Shown here: one piece after another, positions 12,860 through 25,773 of the stretch | How positions within the stretch are numbered: the stretch's first letter is position 1 | Layout of the letters: every line of letters starts with the position of its first letter | Source of the DNA: Alisma plantago-aquatica | Lineage: Eukaryota > Streptophyta > Magnoliopsida > Alismatales > Alismataceae | Length of the DNA stretch: 64,000 nt | Assembly (NCBI GenBank): GCA_963693085.1 | Contig: OY856410.1 | Coordinates: forward strand, 563,008,406 to 563,072,405 | Reading direction: 5' to 3' | Translations under genes and position numbers: made by a program | Notes under the pieces: model-generated | Databases searched by the model: none | What the model was told of the DNA's origin: nothing | Seen by the model: the letters and a program-made list of their open reading frames with translations, nothing else

Positions 12860-13186
12860 TGTTGACTTAAAAGTTATACATTGTCCATATTTTGATAATT
12901 ACTTAACCATTCCATTCCTATGTATCTAATATGTTTTTTCAAGATTGATTTCAGGCTTTAGGTACATGAAAAGGATCAAATTACACAAGCCCAAGCTTGT
13001 TCAAGTTCAAGTCAAAAGCAATGCAAGTGCGTGTTTTGGGAAATCACTCAATATGATCGTAGAAGAATTTTGTAATCACTTGTATTGATGATATGACTTG
13101 TAAATAAGATGAGAAAAATATGAGGGACAAAAAATACCAAGGTTTAATCACCCAAAAGTCAACTTTGAAAATTTGTCACAGTTTGT

Positions 13187-13408
13187 TCATCGATCGAGTT
13201 GGAAACTCGACTAATCCTATGATGCATTTTCTAAAAATGACCCATTGGTCGAGTTGTACACTCACAGAACTCAACCGACCAACTCACTGAGCAAATCTAA
13301 TTTTATCTCATCGGTCGAGTTTCCCAGAACACACTCGACTGATAGTTTGAAAATTGGCTTTGTTTTTTTGTTCGGTCGAGTTACCTTTATTGAAACTCAA
13401 CTGAATGT
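13187..13408 (+). promoter_or_regulatory. Four inverted-repeat motifs (cggtcgagtt) in F 5' LTR
   Basis: Four pairs of the motif (a)tcggtcgagtt and its complement aactcgaccga lie at roughly 60-75 bp spacing upstream of the TATA box. Some arms have decayed at CpG (aactcaaccga). Sireviruses are known to carry conserved palindromic motifs in U3, thought to bind regulators; this looks like that lineage's version. The same set recurs at about 22951-23173 and in the pol-ORF3 spacer. Confidence 0.8.
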
Positions 13409-13542
13409 ATTGTATGGAAAATGCATAAAAAGTGATTATAACCATTTGTGAGGTGTTTTGGGTGAAAATAGATCCATTGCATTGTGAAAAATGGCTATAT
13501 TTTGACCCTAAGTGATCCCCAACTCAAGGGAACACCCCCAGC

Positions 13543-13550
13543 TATAAATA
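13543..13550 (+). promoter_or_regulatory. TATA box of F 5' LTR
   Basis: TATAAATA in the context agctataaataggatc, about 680 bp into the LTR and downstream of the palindromic cluster, as expected for the U3 promoter. The 3' LTR has gataaata at 23307-23314. Confidence 0.7.
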
Positions 13551-14321
13551 GGATCCCTTGGAGTTCATTCCAAGTTTACTCATTCATGCTATTCTAAGTC
13601 GTTGCTATAGTTGAGTGTGTTGCAACTCCTTGAGCCCCTTTCTCTAGCTTACAATTTATTTCATGATTGTTAGTGAGTTAGACATATTGTAAGAGAGCTA
13701 CTCCGTTATGCATGTAAAGCTCTCATCTTCTCCTACTTCCCCATCCCTTTCCTCCATGAAGAAAAGGTGAAGCAAGCTTCCGCGAGTGAAGGAGGAGATG
13801 TAGTTGTGTCTCTTCAAGGTTGATGAAGAGGTGGTGATCTTCTCCAGGTGAAGGAGAAGGCAAAGGCTGAAGATCCAAGAGGAGTTGAAAAGTCCTTGAA
13901 GGCAAAAGACTTGTGCTTGAGTGGATAAGACCTTGGAAGAAGGCTGAAGACTCTTACAAAGTGGGTAAGTCCTTGGTAAGGTGGATTGCTACTTGTTCTT
14001 GGATGGGTAAGTCCTTTGGTGGTCTTGTGTTGTAACTCTTATTGGTGATAATATAGAGAAAAGCACTTGAAAATTCCTAGAGGTTGACCTCTCTAGGTAG
14101 TGGAATGACTCTCTCCTAGTTTGGAGAGTGGAACCACTCTACATCACCTTGTAAAGTGTTTGCTATCAATCTCTCTCACCCTTGATATGCTTGTTAGTTA
14201 GGACCTCAAATTGTACTTAAGCTATTGGTTTCAATTTGATATAATTTGAAGGTATAATCTATCTTGTGAGATATTTTGTATCTCTATTCACCCCCCCCTC
14301 TAGAGCCCTAGATCCAACAAG

Positions 14322-14333
14322 TGGTATCAGAGC
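14322..14333 (+). other. Primer-binding site of element F
   Basis: TGGTATCAGAGC begins two bases after the 5' LTR. It is complementary to the 3' end of plant initiator Met-tRNA, the usual primer for Sireviruses. Confidence 0.95.
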
Positions 14334-14371
14334 TGAGGATCTTCTCCAACAATCTCCCATGAGACGAGAAT

Positions 14372-16440
14372 ATGGGCGAAAACCTACTTGGTTCTCACAA
14401 CCTAGAGGGAGTCTTCTCCATGCATCCTCCAGTCTTTGATGGCACCAACTTCCTCTATTGGAAGAGGTGTATGCAGTTCTACATTCAAGGGATGAACTTT
14501 GACATGTGGAAGGTGATGGTCACACCTTATAAGGAGTCAACCATAGCTATTGCAAAATGGAGTGAAACTACACTCAAGGAATCCCAACTCAATGCCAAAG
14601 CCATAAGCATCCTTTACGCAGTCCTCACCCCAACGGAGTTCAACCTGATCTCATCTTAGGACACCGCCTATGAGATTTGGGACAAATTGTGCATCACCTA
14701 TGAAGGCACTAAGTAAGTCAAGGAGGCAAAGATATACATATTGAATAGCCTTCTAGAGAACTTCAAGATGGGCAAGAAAGAAGGGATTGTGAAGATGTAC
14801 TCAAGACTCAATGTCATCATCAATGGGTTGGCTGCATTGGGAAACACTCTGGATAGAGGTGTAATCAACTCCAAGATCTTAAGGACTCTACCAAAGAGAT
14901 GGGAGTCAAAGGTAACCTCCATTGAAGAAGTAAGGATCCTTGGTGACATCCCAACCGAAGAGCTCATTAGAAACCTCTAAGACCATGAGCCTAGGCTTGA
15001 CAAGCAAGAAGAAGAAGCCAAGCAAGAAGTGAAGGAAGCCAAGAAGATCAAAGATAGTGCTTTCAAAGCACAAGTGGAGGTTGTCATCCTTCAACAACAA
15101 CTTGCTTGCCAGACTTATCCCTCCTCCTCTAGTGAAGATGAAGGCCCAAGTGAGCATGAATCCAACTACATCAAGGGCAAACACTTCAAGGGAAAGCAAT
15201 CCTCGTCCTCTTCTACTCTGAGATGCTACAAGTGTGGGCAAAAGGGGCACTACAAGAGTGAATGCCCCAAGTCAAGAAATCCACACCACAAGGACAGCTC
15301 AAAGAAGGAAGAGAAATGCAAGAAGGAAGAGAAATGCAAGAAGGAAGAGAAATGCAAGAAGAAGAGCAAATACAAGAGGAAGGGCAAGAAGGAGAAGAGA
15401 CACAAGAATGTAGCTCATGCAACTTGGGAATCTTCATCTTCAAGCAACTCAAGTTCCAAAGAAGATGGAGAGTGCCACCTTACACTCATGGCCTCTACTA
15501 GTAAAGATATTGGTGAGGTAAGTGAGGTAAGTTTGCATGAGTTATCTAAAGAAGTTATTATTTACATGCTTATATCTACCCGTTCATCTTTTTCTAAGTG
15601 TAAATCTAAAAGAAATCGTTAGGAAAAATTATTGATGATCTATATGCTAAGCTTGAAATTCTTAAATTGAATGAGAAAACCAAACTTGATAGTATTGATA
15701 ATTTGCAAGGGCAATACCTTGATCTTGAGATCCAATGCAATGAGGTTGAAGTTGAGAATGGAATCTACCTTAAGAACATTGAGAATCTTAAGGAAGAAAA
15801 CCAAAATTGTCTTAAAGAGCTTGAAATAGTTAAAACTAAAAATGTTGAATTTAAGCTCCTTATTGATTCTCGTAAATAAGAGAGAGATGTCTATCTTAAA
15901 GAAATACAAATGCTTAAATCTGAAAATGATAGATTACTTGGTCAAGTAAATGATCTATCTTCTAGACCTTTATTGCCTAGTGATAATGTTTCTTCTATCT
16001 CTCTTGAAAAGGATTCATATTTGACTAAAGCTTTATGTCTTGAGGCTGATCTTGGGCATGCTAAGGATGGCATATCTAGTTTATCTTCTACCGTTATTTC
16101 CTTAAATGATGATAACCATAGATTGAGAGCATCCCTACAGAAATTTCTCAAAGGGAAGAACTCCCCAAATGAAATCCTTGAGCATTTTACCAAAAAACGT
16201 GGTACTAGTGGTTTAGAATTTGTAGGGGGAGCATTAAAGGGTAAGAGCAAAGTCAAAGGTAAGAAAAAGAGCAAGGAGACCTCTTTCTTTGGAGGAGAGT
16301 CTTCCAGAACTAAGAATCATATGGTTTGTTTATATTGCAAATGTGATGATCATTACTCTACTTATTGTCCTTACAAGCCTAAGGGGACCAACCCAAAAAT
16401 GAAATGGGTCCCCAAGCTAACTCCGGATCCCAAAGTTTGA
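14372..16440 (+). pseudogene. gag: F gag polyprotein (Sirevirus gag)
   Basis: Nucleocapsid/capsid precursor. One frame runs from ATG 14372 to 15622 with in-frame stops at 14657, about 14714 and 14978; the frame then shifts near 15605-15625 and continues in the phase used by pol. The N-terminal part has 'PPVFDGTNFLYWKRCMQFYI', typical of copia gag (UBN2/DUF4219-like). A complete CCHC knuckle, CYKCGQKGHYKSEC, is at 15224-15265. It is followed by three perfect 18-bp repeats encoding KKEEKC (15302-15355), a long coiled-coil-like acidic/basic region (15640-16150) and a second knuckle, CLYCKCDDHYSTYC (about 16330-16371). The second knuckle and coiled coil are characteristic of Sireviruses. Confidence 0.88.
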
Positions 16441-19400
16441 GTTGGGAACCAACATTCTCCTTTCTTGCAGGGAAAAGGAAGATGGATTGTTGATAGTGGT
16501 TGCACCAAGTACATGATCGGTGACATAAGCCATTTCAACAATTTCACTAAGAAGAAAGGAGGATCAGTCACCTTTGGGGACAACAAGAAAGGTAAAGTCA
16601 AAGGTGAGGCTGATGTATGCAAATCCTTGTGTATCAAGAATGTTATTTTTGTGGATGGCCTACATCACAATTTAATTAGTGTTAGTCTACTATGTGATAA
16701 TAGTTACCTTGTGCTATTTACTTCTTTTGAATGCTTGATTCTAGATTCCTTCACCTACCAAGTTATATATAAGGGAACTTGAAGTGGTAATATTTATGTT
16801 ATTATCCTTGAATCTATTAAGCCTATTGTTTTTATATGCCTAGTAGTCAACTCAAATGATATTTCTCTTTGGCACTGTCGGCTTCTTCATGTAAATATGC
16901 ATCAGTTGAAGAAGTTGAGAAAAAAAGACTTGGTCAAGGGACTTCCCAAATTGGATTTTGAAAAGGAAGAGGAATGTCAACCTTATACCCAAGGAAAGAA
17001 AACCAAGTCCTCATTCAAATCCAAAGGAGTCCTTAGTACCAAGCAAGCTCTTGAGCTTCTTCACATTGATCTATTTGGACCAATGAGAACTCAATCGCTT
17101 CATGGTTCCAAGCATTACCTTGTTATTGTCGATGATTTTTCTAGATGTACTTGGACTTTCTTTCTCGTTTCTAAAAGTGATATGCTTGATGTTTTCTCAG
17201 AATTTTGTAAATGAGTTGAGAATGAAGCTTCTTGCCGCATTGTTTCCATCTGTAGTGACCATGGGGGGAGAATTTGAAAATGAGCTTTTTGAGCATTTTT
17301 TTTAAGAATCAGGTTATACACACAACTTCTCTTCACCTCAAACACCTCAATAAAATGGGGTTGTAGAGAGGAAGAATAGGTCTTTATAGGAGATGGATAG
17401 GACCATGCTTCTTGAGTACGACACTCCTAAGAAGTTTTGGGCTGAAGTTGTCAATACCTCATGTTTTGTGCAAAACTAGGTTTTTACTCATCCTTCACTG
17501 AAGAAACCCCCTATGAGCTATGGCGTGGTAGGAAGCCTTCTATTGGGTATTTCCATATTTTTTTATGTCCTTGTTTTGTTTTGAATACTAAAGATTCTCT
17601 TGACAAGTTTGATCTGAAATCATACAAGGCTTTCTTTCTTGGCTATAGCACTACTAGCAAGGCTTATAGAGTTTTTAATGTTGATCTTGCTAAAGTAGAA
17701 GAATCCATTAATTTAAAGTTTATTGAGACTAACCCCTCTATTCCCAAAGATATTGTTCCAAATGATGATGTTGCAGGTGAAGTAATTCCTATTCTAAAAT
17801 ATCTCAACATCACCCAAAAGGGAAAAGAGGTGGCCACTCAAGAAGAAGAGAAAGATGATGAGAAGAAGGATCCAACTCCCCGGTTTGCAAAGAATCATCC
17901 AAAGGAGCTGATTTTAGGTGATCCATTTGAAAGAGTGAAGACACAGGCTGCATTCAACAAAGAACAATCCAACATCACCTTCATCTCACAACTCGAGCCT
18001 AAGAATGTCAAGGAGGCTCTTGGAGATGAAGAATGGATCCTAGATATGCAAGAAGAGTTGGAGTAGTTTGAGAAGAACAAAGTTTGGACCCTTGTGTCAA
18101 GACCAAGTGATAGAAAGATCATTGGCACCAAATGGGTCTACCACAATAAGATTAATGAAAGAGGAAAAATGGTAGGGAACAAAGCAAGGTTAGTGGCTCA
18201 AGGCTACAATCAACAAGAAGTTATAGATTTTAATGAGACATATGCACTTGTATCTAGACTTGAGTCCATTCATATGTTGCTTGCCTTTGCTGGTTATAAA
18301 GACTTTCTTTTGTATCAAATGGATGTTAAAAGTGAGTTTTTGAATGGTAAAATTGAGGAGGAAGTGTATGTTGCACAACCTCTAGGCTTTGAACATGATA
18401 GTTTACCTAACCATGTTTATTTGTTGCAAAAATCTCTCTGTGGACTCAAACAAGCACCAAGGGCTTGGTATGGGAAATTAAAGAACTTTTTGTTAGATCA
18501 TGGGTATATCATGGGCAAAGTGGATTCTACCCTATTTCTAAAGCACACTTCTAACAATTTTCTTATCATACAAATATATGTTGATGATATCATTTTTGGC
18601 AGAAATAACCTTGATCTTTGCAAAGAATTTAGTGATCTTATGTAGAGTGAATTTGAGATGAGTATGATGGGTGAGCTCAAGTTCTTCCTCGAGTTTCAAA
18701 TCAAACAAACAAAAGATGGGAACTTCATCAACCAAGGCAAGTACACAAGTGAACTACTTAAGCACTTTGGGATGGAGAACACCAAGTCGATGGACACACC
18801 CATGTCAAATACTGCCAAACTTGATAAAGATGAAGAAGGTGAGAATGTAGATGAGAAGCTCTATAGAGGTATCATTGGAAGTTTACTTTACTTAACTGCC
18901 TCTAGACCTAATATAATGTTTAGTGTTGGCTTGTGTACTTTCTTTCAATCAAATCCTAAGAAATCACATCTTATAGTTGTTAAGAGGATTTTAAGGTACT
19001 TAGCCAAAACCCAAAATTTTGGACTATGATATCCCAAGTCAAGAGACTTTACTCTTACTACTTATAGTGATGTGGATTATGCATGGTGCTTGATTGATAG
19101 AAAGTACACAAGTAGCACTTGTTTCCTCCTAGGACCATGCTTGGTGTCTTGGTTCTCCAAGAAATAGATCACAATGGCATTATCAACCACTGAGTCTAAA
19201 TACATTATAGATGGGAGTTGTTATGCACAGGTCCTATGGATGAAGCAAATTCTCCAAGATTTTAACATTTATTTTGATCCTTCTCCTATCTATTGTGATA
19301 ATACTAGTGCAATTAACTTGTCATACAATCCTATCTTTTATAGTAGAACTAAACATATAGAGGTTCGCAATCACTTTCTCTGTGATCAAATTGCCAAGAA

Positions 19401-19542
19401 GGATATCTATATCACACATGTGGACACAGGAAATCGGTTGGCGAACATTTTCACTAAACATCTAGCTAGAGAGAAATTTAACTTTATTAGATCAAAATTG
19501 CTTATAACTACTTTGAATGAATCTGATATGCCTTCTAGATAG
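16441..19542 (+). pseudogene. pol: F pol polyprotein (protease, integrase, RT, RNase H)
   Basis: Copia order, one main frame with local frameshifts. Protease: WIVDSGCT (catalytic Asp codon about 16492). GAG-pre-integrase: WHCRLLHVNMHQLKKL near 16870-16915, where the zinc-binding C..C is damaged (ECQPYTQGK). Integrase: LLHIDLFGP and VDDFSRCTW; the SDHGGEF site at about 17255 is broken by an extra G in a six-G run (17263-17268), and a T8 run near 17297 shifts the frame again. RT: GTKWVYHNKINE, QMDVKSEFLNG and YVDD at 18577-18588. RNase H: TYSDVDYAW, TTESKY, YCDNTSAI, then RTKHIEVRNHF. Additional stops lie at about 16780, 17212, 18064, 18643 and 19027. It cannot be functional. Confidence 0.92.
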
Positions 19543-20138
19543 TCGTTATCTATCCTATATTTCTTATCTCTGTTTGTATCATCTTTGTTTGCTAATATGC
19601 TAAAAATTCATTTTTCATGTTCATTTTTCCTTGTTTTTCTCTTACTTTTGGGTATTTTTTTGGAAACATGTGTTTTATCACAAAATAGTACCAAATTATG
19701 AGTGATATGTGCCTAAGTATGTTCAATATACATAATGGACTTGAAAAATAAATTTAATTAGCACTCTAATGGCTAGAAATTAAGTTTGTTGGTTTTAGGT
19801 CAAGTTGACCATCAGTCAAGTTGCCAACTCGACTGATCGATGGCCGGGAGCTTTTTTAAAAAGCCAATTGGTCGAGTTTCCAAGTTCATAGAACTCGACC
19901 GATGGTCGAGTTGGAGCATTCTTAAGTTGGGTTTGGCCAACTATTCTCCCTCTCAACTAGAGAAAAGTCAATCGATTCCACCTCCATTATCCCTAAGCTC
20001 TCTACCATTGCCCTTCCCATCCTCAACCTAGCCCTAATCCGACCTAGCTCAACCTTCCTAGACCTTCCCCCTTGCTAAATAGGTATGTGGATGTTTCTGG
20101 TGGTGAGTTTTAACTCTTTCTCTCTCTTTCTCATCTCC
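19543..20138 (+). other. F spacer between pol and ORF3, with palindromic motifs
   Basis: A 600-bp non-coding spacer. At 19798-19915 it carries the same agtcaagttg/cgactgat and ggtcgagttt/aactcgaccga inverted motifs as the LTR cluster, although it is internal sequence. A T/C-rich run (about 19960-20080) precedes the ORF3 start and could act as a splice acceptor tract. Confidence 0.7.
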
Positions 20139-21941
<1,803 letters not shown>

Positions 21942-22607
21942 TTGTTCTTAGTTTTTAGTCTAGATGTTGATCATATATATATTTCTAGGCTATTTTGTAT
22001 TAGAAACATCTGGGCACATGATCTGAACTGTACTATTTTATCTTTTTAGCTTTCATTGTTTTGTCTTGTAGCTATTTTATGAGAACTTGCATTCTGGGTT
22101 GTAATCTTTTTTCTATGCACTCTTACTCTTTGATCTATTATATCTTATGAGTTGGTTCCATGTTTCACCATTTTTATTATGACTTAGTTTGGTTATTTCT
22201 CTCACCTCTATTTGGTGTATTTTTTTTTGTGATTGCATGTTATGGATATATGTTGGGTTGTGCTTGGAGAAGACCTATTTTTATGCTCTTCTACCCCCTT
22301 CCTTTTTTATAATGTCAAAATGGGGAGAGAAATTCAATATCTTGAAGCTCAGCCATATTGCTTTTATTGCCTATGTGATCCTTTTCTTGTTCAATATATG
22401 CTTTATCATGTGACTTGCTAAAGGACCACATAGTATGTATGTGTTATATTCCTTTGTGTAGATATACTAACTATGGAGGTTAAAGTAAGAATAGATTGAG
22501 GGGGAAAAATTCACATTGTTCAAATATTGAATCCTCTTACAATTCACAAGACAAAGGTAAAATTTCAATATCCTTTTCAATATGATTGAGGAATGGTTTG
22601 TCATTGT
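21942..22607 (+). other. F 3' untranslated region
   Basis: T-rich non-coding sequence between the ORF3 stop and the PPT. Small frames at 22189-22413 are unrelated to known domains. It holds one 'tgagggggaaaaat' purine run near 22498, a possible second polypurine tract. Confidence 0.6.
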
Positions 22608-22622
22608 CAAAAAGGGGGAGAA
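22608..22622 (+). other. Polypurine tract of element F
   Basis: The run caaaaagggggagaa lies immediately before the 3' LTR start TGCTAACTT. It is the plus-strand primer for reverse transcription. Confidence 0.88.
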
Positions 22623-24081
22623 TGCTAACTTGAGAGTTCTACATTGTACATATTTTGATAATGACTTAACCATTCCATTCCTATGTATCTAATATGTTTG
22701 TCCAAGATTGATTACAAGCTTTAGGTACATGAAAATGATCAAATTATACAAGCCCTGGCTTGTTCAAGTTCAAGTCAAAAGCAATGCAAGGGCATGTTTT
22801 GAGAAATCACTCCAAATGACCTTAGAAGAATTTTGTAATCACTTGTATTGATGATATGACTTGTAACTAAGATGAGAAAAATATGAGGGACATAAAATAC
22901 CAAGGTTTAATCACCCAAAAGTCAACTTCAAAAAATTTTCATAGGCTGTTCATCGGTCAAGTTGGAAACTCGACCGATCCTATGATGGATTTTCTGAAGA
23001 TGACCCATCAGTCGAGTTTTACACTCAAAGAACTCAACTGACCGACTCAATGATAAAATCTAATTTTGGCTCATCGGTCGAGTTTCCCAGAACAAACTCA
23101 ACCGATAGTTTGAAAATTGGCTTTGTCTTTTAGTTGATCGGTCGAGTTACTTTTATTGAAACTCGACTGAATGTACTGTATGGAAAATGCAGAATAAGTG
23201 ATTATAACCGTTGGTGAGTTTTTTCGGTAAAAATAGATCTGTTGCATTGTGGAAAATGGCTATATTTTGACCCTAAGCGATCCCCAACTCAAGGGAACAC
23301 CCCAACGATAAATAGGACCCCTTAGAGTTCATTCTAAGTTTGCTCATTCATGCTATTCTAAGTCCTTGCTAAAGTTGAGCGTGTTGCAACTCCTTAAGCT
23401 CTTTCTCTCTCTTGTTTACACTTCATTTCGTGATTGTGAGTGAGTTAGGCATATTATAAGAGAGCTACTCCCTTGTTCATGTAAATCTCTCATCTTCTCG
23501 TACTTCCCTATCCCTTTCCTCCATGAAGAAAAGGTGAAGCAAGCTTCCCTGAGTGAAGGAGGAGTTGTAGCTATATCTCTTCAAGGTTGATGAAGAGGTG
23601 GCGATCTTCTCTAGGTGAAGGAGAAGGCAAAGGTTGAAGATCTAAGAGGAGTTGAAAAGTCCTTGAAGGAGGAAGACGTGCTTGAGTGGATAAGACCTTG
23701 GAAGAAGGATGAAGACTCTTGCAAAGTGGGTAAGTCCTTGGTAAGGTGGATTGCTCCTTGTTCTTGGATGGGTAAATCCTTTGGTGGTCTTGTGTTGTAA
23801 CTCTTATTGGTTATAATATAGAGAAAAGCACTTGCAAAGTCCTAGAGGTTGACCTCTCTAGGTAGTGGACTGACTCTCTCCTAGTTTATAGAGTGGAACC
23901 ACTCTACATTGCCTTGTAAAGTGCTTTCTATCAATCTCTCTCACCCATGCCATGCTTGTTAGTTAGGACCTCAAATTTCACTTAAGCTATTGGTTTCAAT
24001 TTGATGTAATTTGAAGGTCTAATCTATCTTGTGAGAAATTTTGTATCTCTATTCACCCCCTCTAGAGCCCTATATCCAACA
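22623..24081 (+). repeat. Element F 3' LTR
   Basis: A 1459-bp partner of 12860-14319, ending ATCCAACA. The palindromic cluster spans about 22951-23173 and is better preserved than in the 5' LTR (cggtcaagttggaaactcg then cgaccgat). The C tract before the end is shorter here. Confidence 0.93.
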
Positions 24082-24086
24082 CCTTT

Positions 24087-24501
24087 TACCATTTAAATCA
24101 TATGAAACAACTTAGGATGGATGAAGAAGAGGTATCCCATAGGATTAAGCAAGTACTTTCTTCTCAAAGGGAGGCATTTGCATCCGCACAGGCAGTCCGA
24201 TATGCCATACTACACAAGAAATAATGGAAAAAACAATTGAAGGACTTCTCACTCCCCCAAACTGCTATGTAGAACATCCTATTGTGCCACCCAACATCAC
24301 TGCCTCCCAGTCGAGATCCATACTCAATGTATCACTATACTTCAGACCAACCCTTTTTCTAGCAAAAAAGGTGATAGTTTCCTAGACCATCTCAAACAAT
24401 TTTCTAATCTATGTTTCTTACATAAGATCCCAAGCATTTCTAAGGATTCCATATGGAATAGACTGTTCAAATACTCTCTCTCTGGCCAAGAAAGTAGTTG
24501 G
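24087..24501 (+). pseudogene. gag: D gag, second piece (between F and G)
   Basis: Gag resumes directly after F's duplication with YHLNHMKQLRMDEEE and continues through stops and at least one frameshift to FLDHLKQFSNLC and FKYSLSGQESSW. These are the positions of the conserved Athila gag 'HLRRFLEIC' and 'FPFSL..A..W' motifs. It is cut at gttgg (24497-24501) by solo LTR G. Confidence 0.8.
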
Positions 24502-25350
24502 TGTAAAGACCCAACGTCTCTACTAAAAACATGATAAACAAATCATCAATTGGATAGCAGCGGAAGAATTAAATCTTGACATTATTCAAAAAGTATAAAG
24601 AGTACATTATAAAATTTTCCCAAATGGGAGTACAACTTCATACAAGCAACTACAAGGATCTAGGTAGAGGAAGACTTAGACTAATGCAACATTGTCTCCA
24701 AACAAACAACTATATAAAAGCAACTATGATCAAACCAACTATATGATTCTTTTCTTCTTATCATATCCTTAGCTTTAGGATCACCAAGCTTCCATGCGCA
24801 CTCTGATCCCTATCCTGGATGGTTGGGGTCATCTAGCAAGAGAAAGATAAAAGGTATGTGTTAAAAAGAAAGTATAGGACAAGGAATAATCAACAACATT
24901 GCATAATAAAGGATTCTCCATGTTACAAGAGTTTGAGAAAATAAGATAGATCTTCAAATAAGAATAAGAGAACTGCCATATACAATCACCACAATAATAA
25001 ATCACATAGCATGAATATATTAAGACACAAACTCATCTCAATGTAGGGTGAGGCACCTACCGGACCTCACCAGGAGGAGAGGGGAAATAACATCCCAAAC
25101 CTCAAAAATATATATAAATTGGCAGGGGGACTAAAACCCCAGTGCCCTGTGGGTGGTTTGTACTCATGTACACTACATTGTCATTTGGCCTAAAATACAT
25201 CATGCTTAAATAGTCACTTGGCAGTATAGTGAAAAGTATAACAAGATGCAACAAGCATTGGGAATAAAACCCAAACAAATAAGTAATAAGACCATCATAG
25301 GTCACAACCATATCCAAGAGTTCCAAGAATTAAAAGAGTCACCAAGCACC

Positions 25351-25540
25351 AACATTATATAATATTTCCAAATATCTCAAAAGGATGAGCCACATAGTCA
25401 ATAACAAGATTAAGGAGTTACATCCAAATGAGCCACAAGGACAACCACACTATATATAAGATTTCCAAGTATTTCAAAAGATGAGCCAACATAGGCAACA
25501 ATAAGATTCACATAATTCAACTGAATGAACCACAATGGCA
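25351..25540 (-). repeat. Two-copy tandem repeat (about 95 bp) in G
   Basis: Copies begin at aacattatataatatttcc (25351) and cacactatatataagatttc (25446). They share 'tttccaa(g/a)tat.tc..aaagatgagcca' and a second 'aatgagccacaa'. By position in the minus orientation this is near the 3' end of the LTR, comparable to the hairpin arrays in C and E. Confidence 0.75.
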
Positions 25541-25671
25541 ATATAAGCATAAAATAAGTAAAGAGTCAATAGATACAATTAGAGGGATAATCAGGCTAAC
25601 ACAATCATGAGTGTGGGGTTGGAAAAGTTCCCAACTGAGGAATAGGTAGTTTGCACAATTACAATAGGATC

Positions 25672-25773
25672 CACATACATAAAATATGCTTCACATATTC
25701 AAATAGGGGCACATACAAAATAGGGCTCACATACAAAAATAGGTTTTCACATACTAAATAAGTTTCACATACC
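25672..25773 (-). repeat. Six-copy short tandem repeat (18-20 bp) in G
   Basis: Repeated units start cacatac or cacatat with an AT-rich body and a variable G or T run (cacatacaaaatagggct, cacatactaaataagttt). It is clearly tandem but imperfect. Confidence 0.75.

Larger units (their letters stand above)
12860..14319 (+). repeat. Element F 5' LTR
   Basis: Starts TGTTGACTT, ends ATCCAACA and matches 22623-24081 along its whole length. It contains a cluster of inverted cggtcgagtt motifs (13187-13408) upstream of a TATA box (13543-13550). A T/C-rich tract lies before the LTR end. Confidence 0.93.
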
